DNA of 64,000 bases, taken from the NCBI RefSeq assembly GCF_900141755.1, contig NZ_LT670844.1, forward strand, positions 4,464,001-4,528,000, in the 5' to 3' direction. Source of the stretch: Bradyrhizobium lablabi. GTDB taxonomy: Bacteria > Pseudomonadota > Alphaproteobacteria > Rhizobiales > Xanthobacteraceae. The position numbers were made by a program, and so were the translations under genes. The number at the start of each line of letters is the position of its first letter. The stretch's first letter is position 1. The notes under the pieces were generated by a model. It searched no databases. It was not told where the DNA came from and saw nothing but the letters and a program-made list of their open reading frames with translations. Shown here in pieces: positions 27,701-34,603 of this stretch.

Positions 27701-28163
27701 CGGCCTCGGCGCACTTTCGCGAGTCGACGGAAAAGCCTTGAAACCGGTGGACCTCAGCCTCTCCGCCGGTTGGGGACATCGCACAACTAAGGGGATCATC
27801 ATGCCGGGAGCGGGACGAACCAGAAAAGGCTCCTATGATCCCCAGCAGTCTTCGACGCTCAGTAAGACCGACGTCGAGGCACTCGGCGCACCCATCGATA
27901 TTATGTTGAATGACGTGGCAACTTGGCTAGCGGTCCCATCCAGCGTCTGGGAATATCGAATCGGCGGATATCAAGTGGTGAAAAAGTGGCTCTCGTATCG
28001 TGAGGAATCGGTGCTTGGACGCCCACTCACAAAGGATGAGGCTCGAGAAGTTACGGCAATTGTCCGGCGACTAGCTTCGATCATTTTGATGGCGGACGAA
28101 CTGGACTCAAACTACGTCGTTGCAAGAGATGATGCTTTTCTCCCGGCCGCGAATGTCGATTAG
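24762..28163 (+). CDS. Single-chain restriction-modification enzyme (nuclease plus N6-adenine methylase, ISP/IIG-like)
   Basis: A 1133-residue protein. Residues 1-130 carry a PD-(D/E)xK nuclease-like motif (PDF at 65-67, Glu-Val-Lys at 92-94). A helical linker follows, then a gamma-class methylase with SAM motif LDPCCGTGTYV near 385 and catalytic NPPY near 511. The C-terminal ~500 residues should hold the target recognition domain, as in type ISP and related enzymes. The long helicase of true type ISP enzymes is absent, so a IIG-like single-chain enzyme is more likely. Base composition is lower in GC than the flanks, which suggests transfer. Its recognition site is unknown. Confidence 0.88.
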   Translation: MNKPKAADYIREYLVRMAEIRGTGGATKETSYYSALENLLNHFGKDLRPRVICNGQLRNQGAGNPDFGLYTKTQLQGGEPRPAQIPERGVIEVKGLADKNWQTAKSAQATKYFGHYHLVLVTNYREFRLIGEDENGKATELEHYVLAIDEPSFWSMTANPALAVAEHAVHFEEFLRRVMMTAAPLVKAQDVAWFLASYARDALQTLNAKGSGTLDPLRKALETALGIKFEGEEGDHFFKSTLIQTLFYGVFSAWVVYVKQSINRFDWRAAAYTLTVPMVKALFEQIATPSKLGALGLIPILDRTAEALNRVDQKAFFKTFDTGEAVQHFYEPFLQAFDPELRKSLGVWYTPNEIVTYMVERVDHVLRTELGRPNGLADKDVYVLDPCCGTGTYVVAVLKRIEKTLRAQGEDALLADDIKQAARDRVFGFELLSAPFVVAHWQVGNYLAQIGAPLDAAHGERASIYLTNSLTGWEPPKGPKANLPLFPELEQERDAAEHVKRDVPLLVVLGNPPYNAFSGTSPEEEQGLVEPYKDGLIKKWGIKKFNLDELYVRFMRVSQRRIAEGTKQGVVCYISSFSYLSDPSFVVMRQRLLNDFDKVWIDCLNGDSRETGKKTPTGEPDPSVFSTSYNPAGIRLGTSIGLFTRKLAHSPAKAVSYRDFWGKSKREDLLNSLTATDLESSYLQAQPNEENRFSLRPQDVSDTYRSWPKVTELAELSPIAGLQEMRFGALLAHGRAELEASISNYLNPKKSWAEVVATASGPIRDAGAFDAETSRTRLLSKEPFSASNIRRYSLYPMDNRWAYWSAVPTLWNRARPQLVSNAFSGNQFLVVRMSAERPDEGVPAMLTASLPDYHLLRPNVVAIPLMVEHHVDSGLFAAEQKANLSSSARKYLRAIGCCEPDSDPASAKLVWYHALAIFFSPQYLKEHRDGVLTDWPRVPLPSDLSTLQSSAALGQRIGALLDPDLQVAGVTSGTIDSRLVGLGALSRVDGKALKPVDLSLSAGWGHRTTKGIIMPGAGRTRKGSYDPQQSSTLSKTDVEALGAPIDIMLNDVATWLAVPSSVWEYRIGGYQVVKKWLSYREESVLGRPLTKDEAREVTAIVRRLASIILMADELDSNYVVARDDAFLPAANVD

Positions 28164-28165
28164 CG

Positions 28166-28223
28166 TAGCGAGCTCAATTCGCGCTGACTTCGATATTTAG
28201 GGAGGACATTGTTGAGCTCGCTA
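28166..28223. repeat. 12-bp perfect inverted repeat after the methylase gene
   Basis: TAGCGAGCTCAA at 28166-28177 and TTGAGCTCGCTA at 28212-28223 are exact reverse complements separated by 34 bp. The left arm starts 2 bp after the stop codon. It could fold as a transcript hairpin, or be a protein or recombinase site. Confidence 0.75.
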
Positions 28224-28243
28224 AGATTATACGCTATAGGAAT

Positions 28244-28261
28244 TATCACGGAAACGTGATA
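28244..28261. repeat. Perfect dyad in the island intergenic region
   Basis: TATCACG-GAAA-CGTGATA, 7-bp arms with a 4-nt centre. It directly abuts the next palindrome. Confidence 0.75.
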
Positions 28262-28277
28262 CTATTAGGCCTAATAG
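28262..28277. repeat. 16-bp perfect palindrome
   Basis: CTATTAGGCCTAATAG has no spacer. A shorter palindrome CGCTATAGCG follows at 28291-28300, and half of it (CGCTATAG) also occurs at 28232. The arrangement resembles a multi-site operator. Confidence 0.75.
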
Positions 28278-28315
28278 ATGATGTACTAGGCGCTATAGCG
28301 TGGCACCTATGTTGA

Positions 28316-28331
28316 CGCCCGCTTCCGGGCG
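28316..28331 (+). promoter_or_regulatory. Leader hairpin before the 181-residue gene
   Basis: CGCCCG-CTTC-CGGGCG hairpin, 17 bp before the ATG at 28349, with an AGGAG ribosome binding site between the two. It may influence translation. Confidence 0.5.
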
Positions 28332-28348
28332 CCGCACAGGAGCCTACT

Positions 28349-28894
28349 ATGATGCCGCAAGTCACACTTGAAACCTCAACCATTGAACGCATGAAAGCTT
28401 ACGCAGAACCCCTGGTCGATACGATGGACTCAGTGATTTTGAAAGGGCTCGATGCAATCGACATGCTGAAGGCGAAGACCAACGAACCCACCTCCGCCGA
28501 GCGCATCTTTAACCCCGCCTCACCCCCCAACCTTGCCTACACCACCGTCAAATCGGTCGTGTGGAAGGGTAAGCGCCTTTCCCCCGCTGAAGCTTACTGG
28601 AATCCGCTGATGTTCATTGTCATCCGCGAAACTGTGAAGCACATGACGAAGGAACAGGCCCGCAACCTGATCCTCTGCAACAAGGTGACAGGGAAAAAGG
28701 AAGACAATGGATACAAGTACGTCGATGAGGTGGGCGTTTCCATTCAAGGCCAAGACGCCAACAACGCTTGGAAAACGACTTATAACGTTCTACAGGCCCT
28801 CAAAATGCCCTTGGAAGTCATCTTCGCCTGGCAGGATAATCCCAAGGCCGCAACGCCTGGCGCAATTGGCAAGTTCGCTGTTACGTTCGAATAA
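28349..28894 (+). CDS. Hypothetical protein in restriction island (181 aa)
   Basis: Not recognised. The start at 28349 is supported by CAGGAG 8 bp upstream. There is no signal peptide or transmembrane segment. The N-terminal half is helical and charged (residues 1-50); the C-terminal half is compact, with SVVWKGKRLSPAEAYWNPLM, IVIRETVKHMTKEQARNLI, GYKYVDEVGVSIQGQDANNA and VEVIFAWQ-like segments. It lies between the methylase and an HNH endonuclease, all on one strand with low GC, and is followed by a good terminator, so it is its own transcription unit or the end of one. A role in the restriction system is inference from position only. Confidence 0.75.
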   Translation: MMPQVTLETSTIERMKAYAEPLVDTMDSVILKGLDAIDMLKAKTNEPTSAERIFNPASPPNLAYTTVKSVVWKGKRLSPAEAYWNPLMFIVIRETVKHMTKEQARNLILCNKVTGKKEDNGYKYVDEVGVSIQGQDANNAWKTTYNVLQALKMPLEVIFAWQDNPKAATPGAIGKFAVTFE

Positions 28895-28916
28895 TCGAAT
28901 GACAATTCTAAAATCA

Positions 28917-28946
28917 GGGCGGCAGACGTGCCGCTCTTTTCTTTTG
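28917..28946 (+). terminator. Rho-independent terminator after the 181-residue gene
   Basis: GGGCGGCA-GACG-TGCCGCTC hairpin followed by TCTTTTCTTTT, starting about 20 bp after the stop codon. Confidence 0.8.
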
Positions 28947-29104
28947 CTGGCGAGCCAGCCGCTCTACCGTAGGGCAAAGTTAGAAGAGAAACACTAAACC
29001 GTGTCAAAACGTTGCAAGCGGAAGGAAGTGCTGAGTGCTCAGCGGAGCAATGAAATCCAAGGCACTTCGAACCTAACTCAATTCGACGTTAGACGGGCAG
29101 GGAC

Positions 29105-30016
29105 GTGAAGGGAATCTTCGATACAAAAGCGAACTCTGGTTACGACGACGAAATCGTGCGCCGCTACCACTTCCCTCCTCAGTACCGGACTGTGGCCCAG
29201 CAACTGATCGGCGATTGGATTGTTTATCGAGAGCCGCAGCGAAACGGCGGCCGCCGTGCCTACATCGCCGTTGCCAGGGTGCAACGGATAGAGGCCGATC
29301 CGCTCCGTGCCGGCTATTCCTATGCCCTTGTCGACGAGTATCTACCGTTCGATCGGCCGGTGCCATTTGCTAACAACGGCGCCTACGCCGAGGCCGCCTT
29401 GCGCGAAATCAGCAATCCGAGCCGCGTAGGAGCCTATCTGCAGGGCAAGTCGATCCGAATTGTTTCTGATGCGGATTTTGAGGAGATCGTACGCGCTGGT
29501 CTCGGCGAGACGATTGGGCCCGCCAACGCAGTCCGTCCTGAGCTTGATCCTTATCAATTTGACGAGGAGACTTTAGACTTGCTCGGAGCGCCGCCCGCGG
29601 AGCAGGAGAGGCGAATAGAGCAAATTCTTGTCAACCGAAAAATCCGCGAAGCTAGCTTCCGCCGTCATGTTTGCGAAGCTTACGATAACCGGTGCGCCGT
29701 GACAGGACTTCGGATTGTGAACGGCGGCGGAAAGGCCGAAGTCCAAGCCGCGCATATTTGGTCAGTAGCCTCCGGCGGTCCGGACGTTGTTCAGAACGGC
29801 TTGGCGCTGTCGGGAACAGCGCATTGGCTTTTCGATCGTCATCTCATTTCACTAACCGATGATTATGGGCTATTGGTTTCGCACAATAAGGTGCCGGCCG
29901 AATTGCGCAGTCTTTTTTCCAAGCATTTGGACCGTATCCATCTCCCGGACGATCCAAGGCTGTGGCCACATCGCAGCTATGTCGCGAGACATCGCGAAGC
30001 ATTCAGCTCAACTTGA
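29105..30016 (+). CDS. HNH endonuclease with N-terminal PUA/EVE-like region
   Basis: A 303-residue protein starting at GTG 29105. The C-terminal HNH domain (about 180-270) has VCEAYDNRCAVTGLRI, QAAHIWSVASGGPDVVQNG and HWLFDRHLISL, giving the Cys/His core and catalytic His of the HNH_2 type. The N-terminal region (about 1-110, with GDWIVYREPQRNGGRRAYIA and ALVDEYLPFDRPVPF) has the look of a PUA-superfamily (EVE-like) modified-base reader, as in modification-dependent endonucleases; this part is inference. It closes the island after the methylase and unknown gene, transcribed in the same direction. Confidence 0.85.
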   Translation: MKGIFDTKANSGYDDEIVRRYHFPPQYRTVAQQLIGDWIVYREPQRNGGRRAYIAVARVQRIEADPLRAGYSYALVDEYLPFDRPVPFANNGAYAEAALREISNPSRVGAYLQGKSIRIVSDADFEEIVRAGLGETIGPANAVRPELDPYQFDEETLDLLGAPPAEQERRIEQILVNRKIREASFRRHVCEAYDNRCAVTGLRIVNGGGKAEVQAAHIWSVASGGPDVVQNGLALSGTAHWLFDRHLISLTDDYGLLVSHNKVPAELRSLFSKHLDRIHLPDDPRLWPHRSYVARHREAFSST

Positions 30017-30022
30017 AAAGCT

Positions 30023-30250
30023 TCATTGATCGAAGCGGCGAAACGCGGCTTCGACGTCTTCATCGGTGGCGAACTGGCGGCGCTTGGCTTGAGCGAGGCC
30101 CTCCAGCACGCTGGGCAGATGTGCCGGATCGATGGCCTCCGGCTCCTCCTCGTCGCCGGCCAAGGTAAGCATCGCGCGCGCGATTTCATCCTGGCTGCCG
30201 GGAGGCAACCGGCGCACCGCTTCGAGGGCTTTTTCCAGGAGTTTTGTCAT
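30023..30250 (-). CDS. Small antitoxin-like protein (75 aa), no toxin beside it
   Basis: The Met at 30250 (MTKLLEKALEAVRRLP) is the start; the upstream TTG would add two residues only. The short acidic protein, with SQDEIARAMLTLAGDE and LAQAKRRQFATDEDVEAAFR, resembles RelB/ParD-like antitoxins that precede RelE/ParE toxins. The pattern of a central helix and a C-terminal DEDVEAAFRRF tail fits a toxin-binding end. No RelE/ParE-like frame follows at 30022 or precedes it, so it seems orphaned, or is a standalone regulator. It ends 7 bp from the convergent HNH gene. Confidence 0.65.
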   Translation of the reverse strand: MTKLLEKALEAVRRLPPGSQDEIARAMLTLAGDEEEPEAIDPAHLPSVLEGLAQAKRRQFATDEDVEAAFRRFDQ

Positions 30251-30351
30251 GGCCAATTATATGCGGTGTTCGGACCGGAATGGAAGGCCGCGCCTGCCCT
30301 CGCACCAAGGCTTTACGGCACTGTTGCAATCAAGTGTCGCGCAAAAGAATA

Positions 30352-30373
30352 GAGCCCCGCCAAGGCGGGGCTC
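30352..30373 (-). terminator. Rho-independent terminator of the 77-residue gene
   Basis: On the minus strand GAGCCCCGCC-TT-GGCGGGGCTC is a perfect 10-bp hairpin followed by TATTCTTTT. It begins about 30 bp beyond the stop of the gene at 30405-30638. Confidence 0.85.
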
Positions 30374-30404
30374 CAGTTCGTCTCACGCAATCTCATCCCC
30401 CGCA

Positions 30405-30638
30405 TCAATTCCCCGCGCCGGGCGTCTTGCCCGACCCGGCCCCCGTCGGCGTTCCGCCGGAGGGATTGGCGGGCGCCGCGCTGTCCGGCTTCGTGCCGCC
30501 GTCCTGCTTCATGGTGGCGCCGGTCGTCGTGGAGGAGGGGTGTTTGCTGTGGTGGTTCGGCTTCGCGTCGGCAGCGAAGGTTGAGCCGAGGAGGCCGGCG
30601 ATGGCGAGCGCGCCGAGGAGCAGTCTGGTCTTCATCAT
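30405..30638 (-). CDS. Small secreted low-complexity protein (77 aa)
   Basis: The start at 30638 or 30635 (MMKTRLLLG) gives a clear signal peptide of about 21 residues ending FAADA. The mature part is about 55 residues rich in Gly, Pro, Ser, Thr and Lys with an HHSKH cluster, probably disordered. Such small exported proteins are common in Bradyrhizobium and have no known function. A good terminator follows, which supports real expression. Confidence 0.7.
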   Translation of the reverse strand: MMKTRLLLGALAIAGLLGSTFAADAKPNHHSKHPSSTTTGATMKQDGGTKPDSAAPANPSGGTPTGAGSGKTPGAGN

Positions 30639-31290
30639 GAGATCATCTCTTGCTGGTTGGTGGATGCGGGTCAAACACGAAAAATCCCCGATGCAGTTCC
30701 GGCGCGCTTCGACATGGGACGTCGGCGCTTTCGCGCGCCACGCCGGCCCTCGGTTACGTTCTGAACAGACGAAGGCGTTTTGATGCCGCTTGCATCAAGA
30801 TCAAGCGAGGAGGGCGGCGCGTTGGCGCGCGGGCGCGTGACGAGGCGGCAAAATCCGATGCGCGAAAAATTTAATTTCGTGAACCAAATCAAGCTGATTT
30901 GGGTCGTCCAGTCGTCGTTGCAAAAACAAATCCCTTCTCGCCCCACCCAAATCACCTCTATATCCCCCGCCGTCTCGTTCCCCTGGAGGGGCGGCTCATG
31001 ATCGTCACGGACGTTGGGAACGGGATGCGGTGGACGCGGCAGCGTCGGTTGCGCAAATGCTTTTCGCAGGGCGGGTTTTATCACCCGTGAGCGATCGGCA
31101 GCGCACGGACGAACGATGCTATCACGTACGGCCAAATCGTGTGGTCCTGACGCCTCGACGCCGGCGTCAAGTCCTTGCGGAGGTGTTGCGGGCCCGACCG
31201 GGTCTTGCAAAACCATTTTTCCGCGGGGCGACGGTGACAAGAAAGCCCGATCACCGGGGAGAGCACGACATAAGCCGTTAAAACCATTGC

Positions 31291-31393
31291 GTAGGGAATG
31301 CCGGGTCGTCTGGCTGAACCTGTGGTGAATACTCGTGTGCTTACTACACTGCACACGAGGCTGCGGGTGCAGCCGGCACCCGGCATTCCCTGC
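31291..31393. repeat. Structured palindromic module (possible folded RNA)
   Basis: Outer arms AGGGAATGCCGGGT (31293-31306) and ACCCGGCATTCCCT (31378-31391) are exact inverted repeats of 14 bp. Inside are two further hairpins: CTCGTGTGC / GCACACGAG (31332-31340 and 31351-31359) and GGCTGC / GCAGCC (31359-31374). Together they predict a multi-branched fold. Confidence 0.8.
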
Positions 31394-31460
31394 GCCCTCT
31401 GATTTTTCGGGGCGAGATTTCTGTCACACGCCCGGGCGCGCTCGCGCCGCGGGGCGCGGA

Positions 31461-31496
31461 CGTGTGTCTGGCCGTGTGTCTAGCCGTGTGTCTAGC
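31461..31496. repeat. 12-bp tandem repeat, three copies
   Basis: The unit CGTGTGTCTRGC occurs three times head to tail, and a degenerate copy may follow. It is a minisatellite-like tract. Confidence 0.85.
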
Positions 31497-31517
31497 CGTC
31501 ATCGCCATGTGTCTCCT

Positions 31518-31600
31518 CGTCATTGCGAGCGAAGCGAAGCAATCCATCTTCCTTACCGCGGCGCCAAAGCTGGATTGCTTCGCTTCGCTCGCAATGACGG
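31518..31600. repeat. Palindromic repeat, family E copy 3
   Basis: CGTCATTGCGAGCGAAGCGA with AGCAATCCA at the left, and TGGATTGCTTCGCTTCGCTC with GCAATGACGG at the right. The nearly perfect arms make this the cleanest copy in the window. Confidence 0.92.
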
Positions 31601-31667
31601 TGGAGAGACCGTCGGGCTGTTTGAAAATTGAATCCGGAACGAATTTGCGTTGAGGCGCAGCGGCGCC

Positions 31668-31813
31668 TTCTCCCTCGCCCCGCCCTTCGCGGGGAGAGGG
31701 TCGGGGTGAGGGGCCTCTATCCGCGAATACCGAAGCTGAAGCATGCGCGGTGAGTCCCCCTCACCCGCCGCGCGAAGCGCGCGGCGACCTCTCCCCGCAA
31801 GCGGGGCGAGGTG
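31668..31813. repeat. Intergenic repeat, family A copy 5 (inverted)
   Basis: Begins CTTCTCCCTCGCCCCGCCC and ends ACCTCTCCCCGCAAGCGGGG, the reverse orientation of copies 1-4. It directly precedes the stop of the cyclase gene. Confidence 0.9.
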
Positions 31814-31822
31814 ACCGGAGCC

Positions 31823-34270
31823 CTACTGCTTCCTTCTCCGCGCCGCGGCCAGATCCACCGCGTCGGCCTCCTCGCGCCAGCGCAAAATCTCGACCGCCAG
31901 CACCGGATGATTGAATCCCTTCAGCTGCAGGTCATCCAGCGGCTTGCCGTCGACCCATTGCTCGACCATGCCGTAGACGCGCCTGGAGACAACAATCTGG
32001 TCGGCCTTTGCCTCATCGCACAGGCGCGACGCCAGGTTGGTGACGCTGCCGATCGCGGCGTATTCGAGCCGCTGCTCGAAACCGATCTGGCCAAGCGTCG
32101 CATACCCCAGCGCGATGCCGACGCCGAAGCCGAGCGAGTGGCCGCGGTTGCGCCATTTCTGCGTCAAGACGCCGATCGTATCGCGCATCTCGACCGCCAT
32201 CTTCACCGCGCGCTTGGTGTGATCGGCAAACTTTATCGGCGCGTTGAACAGGATCATCACGCCATCGCCGGCATAGCGATCGAGCGTGCCCTCGTAGCGG
32301 AAGATCAGCTCTCCCAGTGCCGCATGATATTCGCGCAGCACGTTCATCGCCTCTTCCGGCTCGGTCGCCTCGGTAAAAGCCGTAAAGCCGCGCAGATCGC
32401 AGAACACCACGGTGACTTCACGGCGGTGGCTGTCGAGCAGCGAATCATGGCCGTCGGAGGACGCAATCAATTGCGCCACCTGCGGCGGCAGGAAACGCTC
32501 CAGCCGGCGGATGCGCTCGATCTCGCCGAGCTGTTTTTCCACCCGCTCCTCGAGCGACTTGTTCCAGTTTTTCAACTGCTCGGTCTGCGCCTCGAGTTTT
32601 GTCGCCTGCTGCTGCACGGTCGAATGCGCCGACGAAAGCTCGCGGCCTTTCTGGTCGACTTCCGTGAACAGCCGCGCGTTGCGCATCGCGAGCACCGATT
32701 GGTGCGCAAAGGTCCGCATCAGCCCGATCAGATTCGGCGAGAATTCGCCGGCGTTTTTGCGCAGCACCACCAGCGAACCCAGCGTGCCGGTCTGGTCGAC
32801 CAGCGGCACCACCAGCACCGAATGGAAACCGGCCGCGACCGCGACGTCGCGCAAAATATGATCCTTGGCATCGGCAAGATTTGCGATCGCGACCGGCTCG
32901 CTTTTGGCGGCGGCCTGGCCGAGCACGCTTCCCGCTTCGTCGATCGCCAGATGCGCGCCATCGGCAGAGCGATCGATGCCGATCGCTTCTGCGAGGTTGA
33001 ACTGATGTTTTGCCGCGTCATAGCCATAGATCAAGACCGCGTCGGCATGGGTGATTTCGAGCGCGCGGGCGGCGACCGTGGGCAGCACGGCGTTGAGATC
33101 GAGCGAGGAGGCGACCGCGCGGCCGACTTCTTCCAGCACCTTGAGCTCGTTGATCGACTGCGCCAGATCACGCGTGCGCGCCTCGACCTTGGATTCGAGG
33201 TCGGTATAGGTCTCGTGCAATTGCCCGGCCATGCTGTTGAATTGGTTGGCGAGCTCTTCCAGCTCGTCCTTGGTGTGCACGTCGATGCGATGGCTGAAAT
33301 CGCCGGCGCCGAGCCGCCGGGCGCCTGTACGGAGCGCCGTGATCGGGATCAGCATGCGCCGCGCGAGAAGCGTGCCGGCGAGGATCGCGACCACGAGGCC
33401 GAGGCCGATCAACAGCGCGATGCGCACCAGCTGGTCGCGGATCGGGGTCAGCGCCTGCGCCGTCGGCTGTTCGAAGAACACGAACCAGCCGAGTTTCGGC
33501 ACGGCGGAGGCCGCGGTGAACACCGCGTGCCCGTCGGAATCGGTGCCGGACGCCAGCGGCGCGCCCTCCGGCGTCATCAGGGGAGCGACCTGCGGCAGGC
33601 TGGAGAGGTCCTTGCCGATGTCGGGACCCTTGGCCGAGGTGGCCAGCACCTCGCCGCGCGAGTCCGTCACATAGGCGTAAGCGGTCTTGCCGACCTGGGC
33701 GTCGCCCAAAAAGTCCGACAGGAACCGCAAATCGATATCGGCCACCGTCACGCCCGCATTGAAGCCGGAATGCGCCACCGCGATCGACATATAGGGGTTG
33801 CTGCCCCTGAAATAGGCGGGGGCAAAACTGACGCCGCGCGTGACGGTTTCGGTGAAGCGCACGTCGCGGGAAAAATCGGCCTGGCTGCCGACCAACATCT
33901 GGGTGCGCGACAGCCGCAGCAATTCGCGGCCGTTGCCGCCGAGCAGGGACAGCTGGGAGACGGCGGGGACCTGGTTGAGCAGCTGCGCGTAGTCGGCGCG
34001 GTGCTGTTCCAGCGTCTGCGAGGAGGCGTGGGTGACCCAGCTGATCTGGCGTTCGAGGTCGGCGATCGATTGCTCGATCCGCTTCGCGGTCGCCTCCGCC
34101 TTCTCGCCCAAGCCGTCGATCAGTGTGGTCCGGGTCGCCCGGTAATTGATCCAGGTTTCCACCGCGCCGTTCACGGCCAGCACGAATACCACCAGGCCCA
34201 CCAGCGAGATGACGTATTTGGCGAACAGGCCTTCGCGGAGAAACCAGATCTTGTCCTTGACGCCGATCAT
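31823..34270 (-). CDS. Adenylate/guanylate cyclase with CACHE-like, HAMP and GAF domains
   Basis: An 815-residue membrane sensor cyclase starting at 34270 (MIGVKDKIWF). Order: transmembrane helix (about 15-38), periplasmic double-CACHE-like sensor (about 40-275), second transmembrane helix (about 280-305), HAMP (LIPITALRTGARRLGAGDFS), GAF domain (about 380-520), coiled coil, class III cyclase domain (about 590-790). FCDLRGFTAFTE and YAGDGVMILFNAP carry the two metal-binding Asp, and EYAAIGSVTNLASRL the later active-site block. It probably makes cAMP in response to an extracytoplasmic cue. A CRP-family gene lies 2.6 kb away. Confidence 0.93.
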   Translation of the reverse strand: MIGVKDKIWFLREGLFAKYVISLVGLVVFVLAVNGAVETWINYRATRTTLIDGLGEKAEATAKRIEQSIADLERQISWVTHASSQTLEQHRADYAQLLNQVPAVSQLSLLGGNGRELLRLSRTQMLVGSQADFSRDVRFTETVTRGVSFAPAYFRGSNPYMSIAVAHSGFNAGVTVADIDLRFLSDFLGDAQVGKTAYAYVTDSRGEVLATSAKGPDIGKDLSSLPQVAPLMTPEGAPLASGTDSDGHAVFTAASAVPKLGWFVFFEQPTAQALTPIRDQLVRIALLIGLGLVVAILAGTLLARRMLIPITALRTGARRLGAGDFSHRIDVHTKDELEELANQFNSMAGQLHETYTDLESKVEARTRDLAQSINELKVLEEVGRAVASSLDLNAVLPTVAARALEITHADAVLIYGYDAAKHQFNLAEAIGIDRSADGAHLAIDEAGSVLGQAAAKSEPVAIANLADAKDHILRDVAVAAGFHSVLVVPLVDQTGTLGSLVVLRKNAGEFSPNLIGLMRTFAHQSVLAMRNARLFTEVDQKGRELSSAHSTVQQQATKLEAQTEQLKNWNKSLEERVEKQLGEIERIRRLERFLPPQVAQLIASSDGHDSLLDSHRREVTVVFCDLRGFTAFTEATEPEEAMNVLREYHAALGELIFRYEGTLDRYAGDGVMILFNAPIKFADHTKRAVKMAVEMRDTIGVLTQKWRNRGHSLGFGVGIALGYATLGQIGFEQRLEYAAIGSVTNLASRLCDEAKADQIVVSRRVYGMVEQWVDGKPLDDLQLKGFNHPVLAVEILRWREEADAVDLAAARRRKQ

Positions 34271-34603
34271 CCGGACCCTCGTGCGCTCAACCCCAACGGG
34301 TAGGCGCAACCGCACCGGCGGCGCCCCTAATGGGGGCGGGCCGCGTTCATCTGCGGCCTATTTAGCACAGTTTGCGCGGTGTTACCGGCCCTCCACCCGC
34401 ATGGTTAGCCCGGATTATGGGCAGGGAGGGGTAATAAGGCGCGGCGAAATCCCCCACCCCAACCCTCCCCCGCAAGCGGGAGAGGGGGAAGAAAAGCAGC
34501 TTGCTGGGCCCTATCCCTCCCTCTCCCGCCCTTTGCGGGGGAGGGTCGGGGTGGGGGTGTCTCCGCAGCGGCAGTGGTAGTGCGCGTGATAAGCTCAGAC
34601 CGC
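34271..34603. repeat. Gene-free gap with a family A-like variant
   Basis: The variant lies at about 34451-34559: CCCCAACCCTCCCCCGCAAG at the left and GCGGGGGAGGGTCGGGGTGG at the right. It keeps the GGGTCGGGGTG core but lacks the GAGGGGGACTC module. The rest should contain the cyclase promoter; no gene is seen. Confidence 0.7.

Larger units (their letters stand above)
30639..31822. other. Long gene-free region with repeats
   Basis: About 1.2 kb without a convincing gene on either strand. From about 30860 to 31400 it holds what I take, from memory, to be a long dispersed Bradyrhizobium intergenic element that ends in a folded module (31291-31393). Then come a 12-bp tandem repeat (31461-31496), a family E repeat and a family A repeat. 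Open frames here lack ribosome binding sites and recognisable domains. Confidence 0.6.

Noticed and set aside
24762..28163. BREX PglX or prophage-borne methylase
   Set aside because: No BREX partner genes, integrase or phage structural genes occur in the window, and the N-terminal nuclease motif fits a single-chain restriction enzyme better.
30671..31354. 227-residue open frame on the minus strand in the gene-free region
   Set aside because: It overlaps the folded repeat, has no ribosome binding site or recognisable domain, and its amino acid make-up looks like translated repeat.
31811..34303. 830-residue open frame on the plus strand
   Set aside because: It is the exact antisense of the cyclase gene; the translation is His/Arg-rich with no domain. 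High GC content at third codon positions creates such shadows.
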